From assembly GCA_027886185.1 (NCBI GenBank), contig WOAB01000593.1:521001-585000 (forward strand): a stretch of 64,000 bases of DNA, written 5' to 3'. Source of the DNA: Rheum nobile (lineage: Eukaryota > Streptophyta > Magnoliopsida > Caryophyllales > Polygonaceae). The notes beneath the pieces are model-generated. The model ran no database searches. It saw nothing but the letters and a program-made list of their open reading frames with translations, and had not been told where the DNA came from. This document shows positions 21,128 through 31,745 of this stretch, in pieces (the stretch's first letter is position 1; every line of letters starts with the position of its first letter). Both the position numbers and the translations under genes were made by a program.

Positions 21128-22739
21128 AAGTGGTGAGTGGTCACCAGAGGTCACCAGAGGAAGTGGCGAGTGAGGATCTCCCCCGAATCAAACAAATCTC
21201 AAATACATCCGGGTTGGGGGAGTGTTGACCTCCAACTTCTTCACGAAGGGTTGAAACGGATTTCAACAGTACTCTAATTATCTATTTACTAATACTTTTA
21301 GAGAATATGGCAATTTCAACTCATGCTGCCGAAATATCAAGCATTGTTGTTGTTTTTTTAGCCATGCCACATGTTAATAGTTGCTTCTGAACTAGTACCA
21401 ATTGATAATTCGTAGAAGAAAGAAAATATTCTTAATAAGATTGACGTCTACACTTTGTTACTCCTATGAAGCTACATAGGAGTACACGGATTTCAACAGT
21501 ACTCTAATTATCTATTTACTGATGTTGTGTCATTGTACTTGCAGTCCTTCCCCTCAACTGAAATTCCATGATTCATCACCATTGTTCTGCAGTAAACTTG
21601 GATAGGAGCTTGTCACAGCAATCAGAAGCAGAGATCTCACTGGGAGGTAGGATCATATAACAGTCTATATATGGAAACATTTGAAACTTGTTACCATCAA
21701 ATTATCTTTACTAGTTGCCTATAGGAATTGATAGAACTCCTAATCTCATCATTTGAAGGAAAAATTGTTAGGTATTTGCTGGTGTTTCATTGGTAATTGC
21801 AATTGTTGATGATCACCTGTGCTTAGGACATAAAGATGGCCGGAGTGGTGGGACTTTTGCTTGTTCACATTCATCATTTAAGTTTCTCAATATCAAGTGA
21901 TTGATCCGTGTGTATAAAAAAAAATAGATTGAGTTGAAGTATAATTCATCACTGATGTGCACGGTCTTCATAAATTAGCATATTGCTTATGAATGTTCCA
22001 ATGAATAGATTGTATGGTAGACGGTAGTTGCGGTTTTGAGGAGTGGGGCCTAACTTAATTCCTATTCTATTCTTTCTTCAATTTCCGTATCTTGTTGCGC
22101 GGGGAAGAGTCATCTTTCAGGAAATTTTTAATGTATGACCACCCGCAGTAAATCCCCGTTTAGTACATCTCATAAGGATAGATTTCCTCATTAAAAGGGA
22201 GAAAGAAAGAGTAGACGGATTTAAACGGAAAACATGTTTAGTTTTCTATGTCATACCTTGATTTTTATTTCAGTGTTCTCCTTGCTGCCGTCTGATTACT
22301 TATTACAATTTGATTATGTATGGTTATTTATTTGTTGCCCTTTGAATTGCAGGACGAAGAATGACTTTTCTTCTACTTTCGACAAGAAACGGAGGTGAAT
22401 CCCTCTAGCTATGGCATAATAATCATCAATAATAAGCATCCATGGTTTTATAGAATCAAGAAGCTTCTTGCTTGCAATATGATTCGTTGTTTGGTATAGT
22501 TTAGCCTTCACTTCTTTTGAGCACAATTATGTAATTAATACCGTGTTATTAAAAACCTTTACTTTGAAATTTCATGATGTAGCTCATTATATATATAATT
22601 ACATTTCGGCGTCACTTTGTCTAAAATATGTAATTCCTTTAATTTGAATGGGTTTTATATAATTAACAGGGATAAATGTAATAGTCACTCGACTAGCTAA
22701 TATGAATTGGTAATTCTTATTAGCTTTGTAGAGCTGTAA
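21128..22739. other. Unassigned, no gene recognised
   Basis: AT-rich sequence with one 35-bp direct repeat (21256-21290 and 21486-21520) and an inverted repeat CTCCTATG/CATAGGAG near 21461-21482. Short blocks near 21545-21650 bounded by TGCAG and GTAGG look exon-like but give no recognisable protein. It may be the interior of the CACTA element whose end is at 23154, or captured DNA. Confidence 0.4.
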
Positions 22740-23154
22740 AAATAGCCAAAAATAATGACACCTTATAGTGTCAAAAATGACATGGACACAAAAAATTGAC
22801 GAAAATGGTTGTAGAAAGTGAGAGTGTAAGGTGTCAAAATTGGATAAAAATATCGACACCTTAGAGTGTCAAAAAGTGATGTAGACAATGAAAGGTGTCG
22901 AAAATGGTTGTTAAAAGCGACTATATAAGGTGTCGAAAATGGATGAAAATATCGACACCTTATTGTGTCGAAAATGGACGAAAATGGTTGTTAAAAGTGA
23001 TGTAGACAATGAAAGGTGTCGAAAATGACCTCTAACCATTATTGACAGCGGAGATTACGACACTCTTGCATAGTGTCGGAAATGTAATTTTCGACACCTT
23101 AAAGTGTCGAGAATGGCCTTAAAATGTCGAAAATGGCTTATTTTTCTAGTAGTG
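22740..23154 (-). mobile_element. CACTA (En/Spm) transposon end with subterminal repeats
   Basis: Read on the minus strand from 23154 it begins CACTACTAGAAAAA, the terminal inverted repeat of plant CACTA transposons. Inside are about ten copies of a GTGTCGAAAATGG-type subterminal motif, several as facing pairs (CGACAC..GTGTCG), the usual transposase-binding arrangement. The opposite end was not found, so the element is truncated or its far end has diverged. Confidence 0.8.
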
Positions 23155-23309
23155 AACCAATCAATCTTACCAACCAAAAACACCCCATAACATTAGATAT
23201 ATTTCATAGACCAACGTGGAGCCAACTTTTTTCGAGTATGGCGAGTGCACATATGATTATGTCTTACGAGAAAATAACACTTCAGTAGTTAGTATGAGAT
23301 TAGGATATC

Positions 23310-23615
23310 GTGGATATCCATCAATATTGGTTGCAAAGGCGATTGGATTAAGACAAGGTTTACTGGCAGCTAAACAACTATGACTCACAAAGCAAGAAAT
23401 TGATGACTCACAAAGCAAAAAAATTGAAGGTAATAATCTACGTGTCATCAACGCCCTCAAAGGAACATGGAGTTGCTCATGTGAAATTGAGATGCTCATC
23501 TCAAACTCCAAAATAGATTGATTAGGATTCTCAAAAACAAACATTCGACATATTTTCATGAAAATCAATTGTGTGGATGATAAATTAGCACATCTAAGCC
23601 ACACAGTCCATGCCG
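23310..23615 (+). pseudogene. LINE RNase H remnant (1)
   Basis: Reading through stops gives the C-terminal RNase H of plant non-LTR elements: a GLRQGLLAAKQLW-like helix, then IEGNNLRVINALKGTWSCS, then IRHIFMKINCVDDKLAHLS, equivalent to the usual HVFREANxVADxLAH. It is a 5'-truncated, mutated copy. Similar remnants lie at 47690-48160 and 52085-52400. Confidence 0.7.
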
Positions 23616-24157
23616 CTGGTTAATCTGAAGACCATGCTTTGCTTCGGCTCACCCATCAGGGTGCTCTATGATGAACTACTACTATATTGAATAGTTAATC
23701 ATCTTAATTACTTTATTTATTTTTTCCTTTTTACTGAAAACAAAGCAAAGATGCGTGTGGGATTAATTCGATCTTACCCTATGGAGTCACTCCCCCAAAA
23801 ACGTAAATTAGTTTGTTTCACGAACAACAACCACGGCTGCAGTGATTGGAGCCTCTTTCACTGACTTGATGGACCGTACCTTAAGGCCAACCCTCCGAAT
23901 TGAAAACAACGACTATATATAGGTAAATATATAATGATGATGATGTATTAGGCGAAAAATGGAATTAGAATATACAGGGAAGGCAGCAGTAGCCGTTAAT
24001 TACAAAATTAGGTACATAAGCAGTCGACTTGGTAGTACGAGGAAAACCAAAGAAGATGGAAGATAAATATAGAGGATGATAGTGCATTGAGTAGAGTGAA
24101 GAATGCAAGCAAGGTAGGATGTTAGAGCAAGAAGATATGATGATGAGGAATGGAGGA
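23616..24157. other. Intergenic, 3' flank of the glycolate oxidase gene
   Basis: No coding sequence recognised. It presumably holds the 3' UTR and polyadenylation region of the minus-strand gene ending at 24158. Confidence 0.5.
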
Positions 24158-26137
24158 TCATAGCCTGGGGCCGAGAGCAGGGCGCGCATGTGGAGCGTCC
24201 CATTCGGTCACAATGTGGTTGCGGGTGATCTCCTTGAGGGAGCGGCACCCACTCAGCGCCATGGTCAGCTCGAACTCGTCGCGCATCATTTGAAGCACTT
24301 TGCTGATTCCGGCCTCCCCTTCAGCGGCCAACGAGAACACAACCGGCCTTCCAATCTGATCCATACATACGTAAGCTAGCAGTAAATTAATGAATACGAA
24401 TTTACATTACATTTCACTCACAAATATGCCAGATGCACCCAGCGCCAAGGCTTTGAAGACATCCGTTCCGCGGCGGACCCCACCGTCCAGGAACACAGGA
24501 ACACGGCCTTGAGCTGCTTTCACAACCTGAAATGTTGTAATCTCCAAAGAAGCCGGCCGGTTTTAGGATTATGCTGACAAAGCTAGCTAGGTACAAGCTA
24601 GAAGATCGAAGATGTAATCATACCTCTTCCAGAGCCATTATAGTGGCAGGGACGTAGTCTAGTTGGCGAGCCCCATGGTTGGATACGATGATCCCAGCTG
24701 CTCCATTTTGGACGGCCAGTCTTGCTACGTAAGCAAAATTACAAATTAATTAAGGCCCCAAGATGATCAACAATACGAGTACCACGAATTAAACTCTTGG
24801 ATCATTGAATTACGTACGTACCATCCTCTGCAGTGAGGACGCCCTTCACCAGAATTGGAAGGCTGGTGATTGTCTGGAGCCACTTAACATCCTGCATATA
24901 TAGTTTATTTAACTGACTAAAAACTCAGTCTGTATCTATGCTCATATATACATATATATATATATATATATATTTATAGAGAGAGAGTTTAGAATTAAAG
25001 TGATTTTCAAAACAACAATCAATTTTCAGCCGCCATGCTACTACTACACTACTCCGTACTAGGCTACGCACGCACCTTCCAGCTCAGAGATCGGTCAATT
25101 TGACCAGCAACATATGAAGCAAGTCCTGAGTCATTCGCCTGCACAAACCCACCAACCAATTGCATGTGTTATGCTAGCTAAAGCAACAGAAAAGAAAAGG
25201 CAATCACTTACTTGATCCATTTTCCCCAGGTCTAGACCCTCAAAGTTCTTCAGTGTCAGAAAAGGCGGCAAAGTGAACCTGGATGCACAGCCATGAGAAT
25301 AATTAAATTAATGTAGAGGAACAACTACTAGAAAGTAGAAACCTCCAATAGTACCTGTTCCTTATGTCGGCCTCTCTGCGCCCCAATCTGGGGGTGTCGA
25401 CAGTGAGGGCAATGGCTTTGAAGCCAGCTCTTTCAGCTCTCCTTACCAGTTGCGCAACAACATTCCTGTCCTTGTACACCTGCAGGTAACAGATTATATT
25501 TTCAAGTCCCGCTCCATTTGAATCACTATTAGCAACAAGGATCGGAGAAAAAGACTGAGCCTACGTAGAGCTGGAAAAAGCGAATTCCAGGCCCATTTGA
25601 AGCAACCTCTTCAACGCTAGCTGTAGCCCATGAAGACAATGTCTACAATGAAGGATTGAACTGTGACCACATTGGTTAAGGTGCATAAAAGAAAAGGAAG
25701 CAGGCCAGGGAGGTGTTGCAGAGTCGAACCATGATTGTCCCGGCCGCAGATGCAGCTCTTGCAGTGGCATTCTCCCCTTCGGGATGAGCCATCTTCTGCA
25801 TGGCACTTGGGGCGATCATGATGGGCATGGATATCTTGAATCCGAGCACAGTGGTGGCCACATCTATGTGGCTGACGTCAATGAGAATGCGAGGACGAAA
25901 CCTGTATGAGTGGATGCATGATAGGGAGTAATTAATTAAGGGCTTAATTGGTTGCAACTGCAGATTAATTAATACAGGGAGGATGCGGAGAAGGGCGCAC
26001 AGGATCTTTGCAAAAGCATTTCTGTTCTCAGCCAGAGTCCACTGGTCCTCTGCGCCTGATGCGTAGTAGTCGTACACCATCCTCGGCAGCTTCTGCTTCG
26101 CGATGGCCTCGTACTCCATCACATTCGTAACCTCCAT
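24158..26137 (-). CDS. GLO: Glycolate oxidase ((S)-2-hydroxy-acid oxidase, peroxisomal), ten exons, 371 residues
   Basis: FMN enzyme that oxidises glycolate to glyoxylate with H2O2 release, in peroxisomes during photorespiration. Exons on minus: 26137-26001, 25901-25730, 25642-25565, 25479-25355, 25278-25212, 25138-25076, 24891-24822, 24724-24624, 24526-24422, 24355-24158. They sum to 1116 bp, all introns are GT-AG, and the phases agree. Key residues fall at the numbering of spinach glycolate oxidase: Y24, W108, Y129, T155, D157, K230, H254 and R257 (SNHGARQLD). W108 favours glycolate oxidase over long-chain hydroxyacid oxidase. The C-terminus PRL fits a peroxisomal targeting tripeptide. Start chosen: MEVTNVMEYEAIAKQKLP is the conserved family start. 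Intact; the only host gene here. Confidence 0.95.
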
Positions 26138-26138
26138 C

Positions 26139-26259
26139 CTGAAAACTCAAACCACTTGCTTAGCTTGCATCCACACCAATCATAAATTAATTAAGAGAGA
26201 GGGCTAGCTATAGCTAGCATGATTGACTCGTGACTCGTCACTGAGAGAGCAAAGCTCAC
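26139..26259 (-). other. Probable 5' UTR intron of the glycolate oxidase gene
   Basis: On minus, a donor AGAG|GTGAGC lies at 26260/26259 and an acceptor TTTTCAG|G just before the ATG at 26137. The upstream non-coding exon would run from about 26260 to some point before 26420. This is inferred from splice signals only. Confidence 0.5.
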
Positions 26260-26422
26260 CTCTTGTTGTGTACGTGCTCTGTGCAAAGCTGCCCAAAACG
26301 GAGAGATCAACCAAGGAAGGATAGATAGATCGCATTGGAGACCTGCGGATGATAAGCTTTATGCCAATTGGAAGGCCGCCATTCCAAACCCATCCGGACA
26401 ACTCGAAACGGGTGGCCCTCAT

Positions 26423-26742
26423 TCACATCATTCATCGTGTGCCTCACGGTTTTTTCTGCATTATCAAAACATAATCAATCCCACCACCAAAATAAATAAA
26501 TACCATATACCCAAACTTATTTTTGGATGAATAAGGCCAAATCGTTTCGCAGGAGTAGAATAAAATGCAACTGCAAAACTACAAAATGCTGATTCATATA
26601 TATATATATATATATTATATAAAGGGGATATGTGGTTTAACAATTACTTACTTACCTAAATGGTTGCATACGCTATGATATGTCTAGTATAATCATTAAT
26701 TAAAGAAAATAAAAAGAATTATCAATAGTGGCACCACCTTCC
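26423..26742. other. Upstream region of the glycolate oxidase gene
   Basis: AT-rich with an (AT)n run at about 26598-26616. It probably contains the minus-strand promoter, but no box can be assigned with confidence. It ends at the copia LTR. Confidence 0.4.
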
Positions 26743-26878
26743 TGTTAGATTATTATTATTAGAGTTATCTTTTATGTAATTCATGGTTTTATTTTGTATT
26801 GTTTTCTCCTCTCATGTAACTCTATAAATACTCCTCAATAATACAAGGCAACCCTAATGAGCATTTTACACTATCACA
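26743..26878 (+). repeat. COP1 5' LTR, 136 bp
   Basis: TGTTAGATTATT...CTATCACA, with a TATA-like CTATAAATA near 26820. It is followed at 26879 by TGGTATCAG, the initiator tRNA-Met primer site. The short LTR length is unusual but known in some plant copia families. The left TSD cannot be confirmed. Confidence 0.75.
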
Positions 26879-26967
26879 TGGTATCAGTCTAAAAGAACGC
26901 TATCTTTTCTCTCTAAACAGCGTTCAACGATCCCCCTTTCTCCCACCTCCTTCCCCTTCTTCTTCCA

Positions 26968-27762
26968 ATGACGAACACGGACGATATCAACAACCCTCTT
27001 GTCGTCGTTGACCCCAACGCCACCGGCCCTTCCGCCACTACCTCACCACAGGCGTTTCCCCTTTCTCCCTCTGCCATTGCTGTGCAACAAGCCTTACATG
27101 TGGCCAGCATTAAAACCCATGTGAATGTCACCCTTGAACAAAAACTACCAATTTACTCTATTTGGAGACATCTCTTCCTTGTTACCTTGAAGAAATTCAA
27201 TCTCAAGCATCATGTCGATGGATCCCCTCCCACCGGTGATGACAATTGGGACATCCTCGACTCCACAGTGCAGTCTTGGATCTATGGTAGCATCTCTCAA
27301 GAAATTTTTCAGATCGTTGTTCGTCATGATGATGCTTCTGCCCTAGATGTGTGGCTCGACATCGAAAACCTCTTCCGTGACAACAAAAAGACGCGGGCGA
27401 TTCAGATGGAGGCTGAATTCCGGAGCCTCGCGCAGAGAGATATGACGATTACTGAGTACTGTCGTCAATTGAAGGAATTGTCTGATGGCCTCGCCGACGT
27501 CGGTAATCCGGTCTCCGACGAAAATCTTGTTCTTCAAACGATTGGTGGTCTTAATGATCACTTCTCGTATATGGCTGCTTTGATCCAGTTCAAGGATCCC
27601 TTCCCCACGTTTCAGCAGTGCAGGAACGCTCTCCTCCTCGAAGAACGACGCCGCTCCAACACCAAACCCTCTCCGGCGACTGCGCTCACTGATGCAGTCG
27701 CACCTCCTTCCGCTCCAGCAGGCGGTGCCACCAATTCGCCGCCGCAGACCCCCTCCCAGTAG
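26968..27762 (+). CDS. COP1 Gag (UBN2-type copia gag), ends in TAG
   Basis: 264 residues starting MTNTDDINNPLVV. The core resembles plant copia gag: a W-D...WIYGSI region, DVWLDIENLFRDNKKTRAIQ, then GGLNDHFSYM and CRNALLLEERRR. It would form the virus-like particle. The stop is CAG-TAG-CCT, and the same frame continues open into a Gly/Arg-rich stretch and protease. The stop is therefore probably a mutated Gln codon in a single Gag-Pol frame rather than a true end. No zinc knuckle is visible before the protease. Confidence 0.8.
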   Translation: MTNTDDINNPLVVVDPNATGPSATTSPQAFPLSPSAIAVQQALHVASIKTHVNVTLEQKLPIYSIWRHLFLVTLKKFNLKHHVDGSPPTGDDNWDILDSTVQSWIYGSISQEIFQIVVRHDDASALDVWLDIENLFRDNKKTRAIQMEAEFRSLAQRDMTITEYCRQLKELSDGLADVGNPVSDENLVLQTIGGLNDHFSYMAALIQFKDPFPTFQQCRNALLLEERRRSNTKPSPATALTDAVAPPSAPAGGATNSPPQTPSQ

Positions 27763-29777
27763 CCTGCCCCTGCAAATCAGAACCCTAACCAGTCGCCACA
27801 TCAGTTTCAGTATGGACGCAACCGCGGTCGCGGTCGTGGTTTTGGACGCGGGTACATTTACTCGCTGGGGACTTTTCAACAGCAACTGATGCAATTTCTC
27901 ACCGGCGGTCAACCGTGGCAGCACAACCAGCCTTGGCATGGTGGATGGGGTTCGCCGGGAATTCTCGGCTCCGGCCCTCGCCCTCCCACTCATAATCAAT
28001 CCGGTGGACCCTCCTGGAATCAACATGCGTTGATTCATGCCATGAACAACCTGTCAATGCAGTCCCCTTCCTCGCCTGATCCATCTTATTACATGGACAC
28101 TGGTGCATCCTCACATATGTCTCATGGTGCATGTAATCTCTTTCCGGTGTTTAATCCAGGTATCCATTCTACTTCTAAGATCATTGTGGGCAATGGACAA
28201 TCCTTACCCATTACAAAAATTGGCCACCATAAACTTTTAGATTCGCCACCACTATTCCTTAACAATGTTCTTATTAATCCTAATCTTATAAAAAAATTAA
28301 TTTATGTTCGGAAATTTACCGCTGACAATTGTTGCTCTGTTGAATTTGATCCTTTCGGTTTCTCTGTGAAGGATCTTACCAGCAAGACCGTGATCCATCG
28401 GTGCAATAGTCGAGGAGAACTCTACCCCTTTGCCCCACAAAAGCAGTCGGCCATCCCCTCACCTTCCCTAGTCCTCTCGATGAGCCACAGTCCGTCATCA
28501 TCCATCTGGTACTGCAGGTTGGGACATCCGGGCAGCAACTCTCTTGATCACCTTATCTCTCAGAACTTCATTCATTGTCCTAAAGCAAGTGTAGCTCTTT
28601 GCTATGCTTGTCAATTAGGAAAACAATCTAGATTACCTTTTCATCACTCAAACACAAAATCTGTTGCTTCGTTTGATCTTGTTCATGGCGACCTCTGGAC
28701 CTCACCGGTCTTGAGTGTTAGCGGTTTCAAATATTATTTGGTCTTAATTGATGATTTTCGCAATTTATTTGGACTTTTCTCCTCAAACAAAAATCAGACA
28801 CTACCTCCACCATCAAACAATTTCATACATTCATCAAAACACAATTCAACAAATCCATCAAAGTGATTCAATTTGATCATGGTGGTGAGTTTGATAATAA
28901 CAATCTACTTGATTTCCTCAATGCTAATGGAGTTCTCTATCGCTTCTCTTGTCCGCACACCTCACAACAAAATGGAAAAGTCGAGAGGATGATCCGAACA
29001 ATCACAAACACCATCCGTTCCCTTCTATTTCACGCCCACCTCCCTGCGAGCTATTGGGTCAAGACACTTAATACCGTCACCCATGTACTCAATCTGACAC
29101 CTATAACCACTCAGGCCATGTCAACCCCGTATGAGACACTCTACCAAACACGACCATCCTATGATCATCTTCGGGTGTTCGGTTGTCTATGTTTCCCTAA
29201 CCTTACCGCCACCACCAACCACAAACTCGAACCGTGGACCAAACCTTGTGTCTTCCTCGGCTATGCAGCACATCACAAGGGTTATCGATGTCTTGATCTG
29301 GTTAGCAACAAGGTAACTATTTCTCAGCATGTTATTTTTTATGAACATGTTTTTCCCTTCCAATTTTCTAACCAGACCACCACCCCAATGAACCGGACCG
29401 ATGGGCTCACCCGGTTCGCCCAAGAACACCCCCAACCGGTCTGCCCACACTATTTATCCGAACCAGCACCTCTTCACTACACTAACGGCCCTACACATGC
29501 CATTTCTCAACTCCCCCCACTACTTATGCCTAATCCCCCCATTACTGATTTAATTAATTCTCCCACCATTACTCCTAATAAACCCCCATTTAACTCAGAA
29601 TCTTCAACTCCCCATGTCTTTACCTCCCCCAATCTTGGTAACTCCTCCACCCCCTCATTCACTTCGTCTGACGTGGAGACCGGCCCATCTCCATGCCCAA
29701 CTCTCCTCCCTACCCAAGCTCCAAATTTCCATCAAAAGAGCCCTCTTAAAACACAAGCTTCACTTCACCCATGTTAA
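27763..29777 (+). pseudogene. COP1 protease and integrase, frameshifted and truncated
   Basis: The frame continues from gag: Gly/Arg-rich linker, protease active site YYMDTGASSHMS (about 28092-28127), pre-integrase zinc region (WYCRLGHPGSNS to CYACQLGK) and integrase DLVHGDLW with LIDDF. A one-base loss near 28758 (DDFRNLFG instead of DDFSQFIW) shifts the frame. The other frame then carries IQFDHGGEFDN and SQQNGKVERM, supplying the remaining catalytic residues, and YETLYQTRPSYDHLRVFGC. From about 29350 the sequence is a Pro/Thr-rich tail that stops at 29777. RT never follows. Confidence 0.85.
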
Positions 29778-30960
29778 TGGTGACACTTCTGAGAAAGGTG
29801 ATTGAGTTAAAGTCACTTCTAAAAGGGAAAAGACAGTGAGCATGCTAATGTAATCAATCAAGGTCATAAACCTTGTCTATATGTCAATGGCGGTGTCTCT
29901 ATTATCTATGAGTTTGATTACTCATTGGATGAATTCAAAGACATCATCTTGCCCCTATCTCTACTACTGGTGTATTTCCCCCACTGCTAATGTTATTTTT
30001 TCTACTAGTAGTCTTCCTTGTATGAACGTGTCTCCTTCAAACCATGTTCTTACTCAAACCAATACCCCAAATTTCTACTTTGTGATCTCTGGAATCCCTG
30101 AAGGGATTACTGATCCTACCCCTACTCTAAATGTTACTAACATTGTTGCCCATGTCCCGATTATCCCAACTAACACATCTATCATCTCCTTTGCACCCTT
30201 TATTATGCATATTGCACATCCACAACCAAACCCCAAAGGATGAAGCTGAAGTTGAGGTTATGGATGATTCCCCCTCTGTTGAAGCTACCAAGCTGGAACC
30301 TAAGGTTATAATTGGTGTTGAGAATGAAGGAGAAATTTTCTCTGAAGTTGAGATCAATGATCTTCTCAAAACTGACTCAAAGAAGACTTGGCTGAGGAGT
30401 TCCATTTTGAGGGATCTTTCCACTCCATAAACTTTGTGAACACCATATCATCCAGCTCCTCCATGGCCAATAAATTTGGTGTTTTGATTGCTCATACTGC
30501 TGTTATGTCTACCTTAAGATCCAACAAGAGAAAACTTCATGAGGGGATGATGATATTGCCTCCTCAACTCTAATGGGGAAAAAGAAACCCAAACCATATA
30601 TGACAAGTTTTTTTATGATTATGTTTAGAAATCTTTTCATTTTGGCCACTAGTGATTTTTCTACATTTATCTCCAGTGTGATAGTCTTGCTTTCACAAGC
30701 TATAACATGTTGGTGTATCGCCCTAGGAAGATTTCTCTACATAATCCTATGTATTGTTATCAGTCCTTGTTGTTTATGCTTTCCCAGTGTACGAATTCTA
30801 CCACCAGGTATGTTCTTATTTTGTTGTTGTGGTATTATCAATGAAACATATGCTGGTGTGCTACATCTTATGGTGTTTAAATATCTCTTACACCATCCCT
30901 GATCATTTATGGTTAAATTGTGACTATAATGAGCATGGGGAACGCACAAAAGGTGACGCG
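29778..30960. other. Unassigned; several short frames, no recognised product
   Basis: Contains acidic and hydrophobic frames (for example around 30240-30430, rich in Glu/Val, and 30573-30902, rich in Ile/Cys/Phe). None shows a family signature. It may be the right part of COP1 replaced by foreign DNA, or a remnant of another element. Confidence 0.3.
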
Positions 30961-30990
30961 CCAGGAAGCGCGCTACATGGCAATGCGAAG

Positions 30991-31074
30991 GCGACGTCAC
31001 GCGAAGTGCGCGACCCAGCGAGTGTCACGTGAAGCGCGCACCACAGCGAGTGTCACGCAAAGCGCACGACACAG
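30991..31074 (+). repeat. Three tandem 28-bp GC-rich repeats
   Basis: Units 30991-31018, 31019-31046 and 31047-31074, sharing GTCACG(C/T)(G/A)AA(G)(T/C)GCGC. The middle unit contains TCACGTGA, a perfect 8-bp palindrome. Related GC-rich sequence extends left to about 30955. They adjoin the CRM-like C-terminal fragment, in what would be its LTR. Confidence 0.8.
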
Positions 31075-31096
31075 ACGACGCGCAACAGGGAGCACG

Positions 31097-31362
31097 CGCA
31101 TGGCTTTCTCGGCTAAATAACCCAAAAACATGATTGTGGTCACGTCTAAGGGTGCGGACGTGTTGCTGAAGCTGGCGAGGAAAATCGTGACCACCGATTG
31201 AGTTGCTTGAGCAATGGCTCTGGCTTGCGCTCTGGTCACGGGTCTGGTGGAGCAAACACTGATCTTGTCTTCCTCGTCCTTCGCCGTCGAGGGTGAGGGA
31301 AGGGAGCCATCAATAGCCACCAAGTATCTCTCTATACATTCTATGACTCTTGACAGGGCCAA
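31097..31362 (-). pseudogene. C-terminal tail of a CRM-like Pol, LTR fragment
   Basis: The minus strand encodes RPVTRAQARAIAQATQSVV, preceded by an acidic ...EEDKISVCST stretch. This aligns with GPITRSRARAIAHATTSIV and EEESLSVRSS at the LTR-encoded end of CRM1 Pol. It is therefore the LTR start of a second CRM-like family in reverse orientation. Nothing else of that element is recognised apart from the adjacent GC-rich repeats. Confidence 0.65.
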
Positions 31363-31435
31363 TATTGGCTTTTGAACAATTCAATACAAACTTCTTATGG
31401 ATTATGTCAAGATTCCTATGTGTTTTCATAAATTG

Positions 31436-31745
31436 CTAGTAGTTGTTGGCGACGAGCGTATGCATATGACGCTCTTCAAAAGATTTGACTACGTACGTAC
31501 CTTTTCCAATATATCTAAATACAATTTTGGCAATACAACCCATCATGTTTGAAACTCTTAATCGCTTTCCAGAGTTTCTTTTCCCAAGCTTATGACTTTC
31601 TCGCGTACAAACCAAACATTTCATAATAACAACAACATCCTTTTTGTCCTTGTGACAACAACCATTACGTACGTCAAAACCGCGTTCAGCAGCATAAATC
31701 TTGTAGAAAGCAATCCCTTCATCAAGTGAACAAAAAACCAACTTG
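31436..31745 (-). pseudogene. Orphan FAR1-type DNA-binding domain
   Basis: About 100 residues match the FAR1/FHY3 N-terminal zinc domain: VFCSLDEGIAFYKIYAAERG, then VRNGCC, then CLVC, NMMGCIAKIV and a final SFEERHMHTLV. The C-C-H-H order of the WRKY-GCM1 fold is kept. The MULE-type transposase domain that follows in FAR1-family proteins is absent, and the frame stops after HMHTLVANNY. The first few residues come from the adjoining RET-D' sequence. It is a fragment of a FAR1-related gene or Mutator-like transposase. Confidence 0.75.

Larger units (their letters stand above)
26743..29777 (+). mobile_element. COP1: truncated Ty1/copia retrotransposon with a very short LTR
   Basis: 5' LTR, primer site, gag, protease and integrase, then loss of homology near 29777. 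No reverse transcriptase, RNase H, polypurine tract or 3' LTR is seen. Domain order PR-IN before RT is the copia order. Confidence 0.85.
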
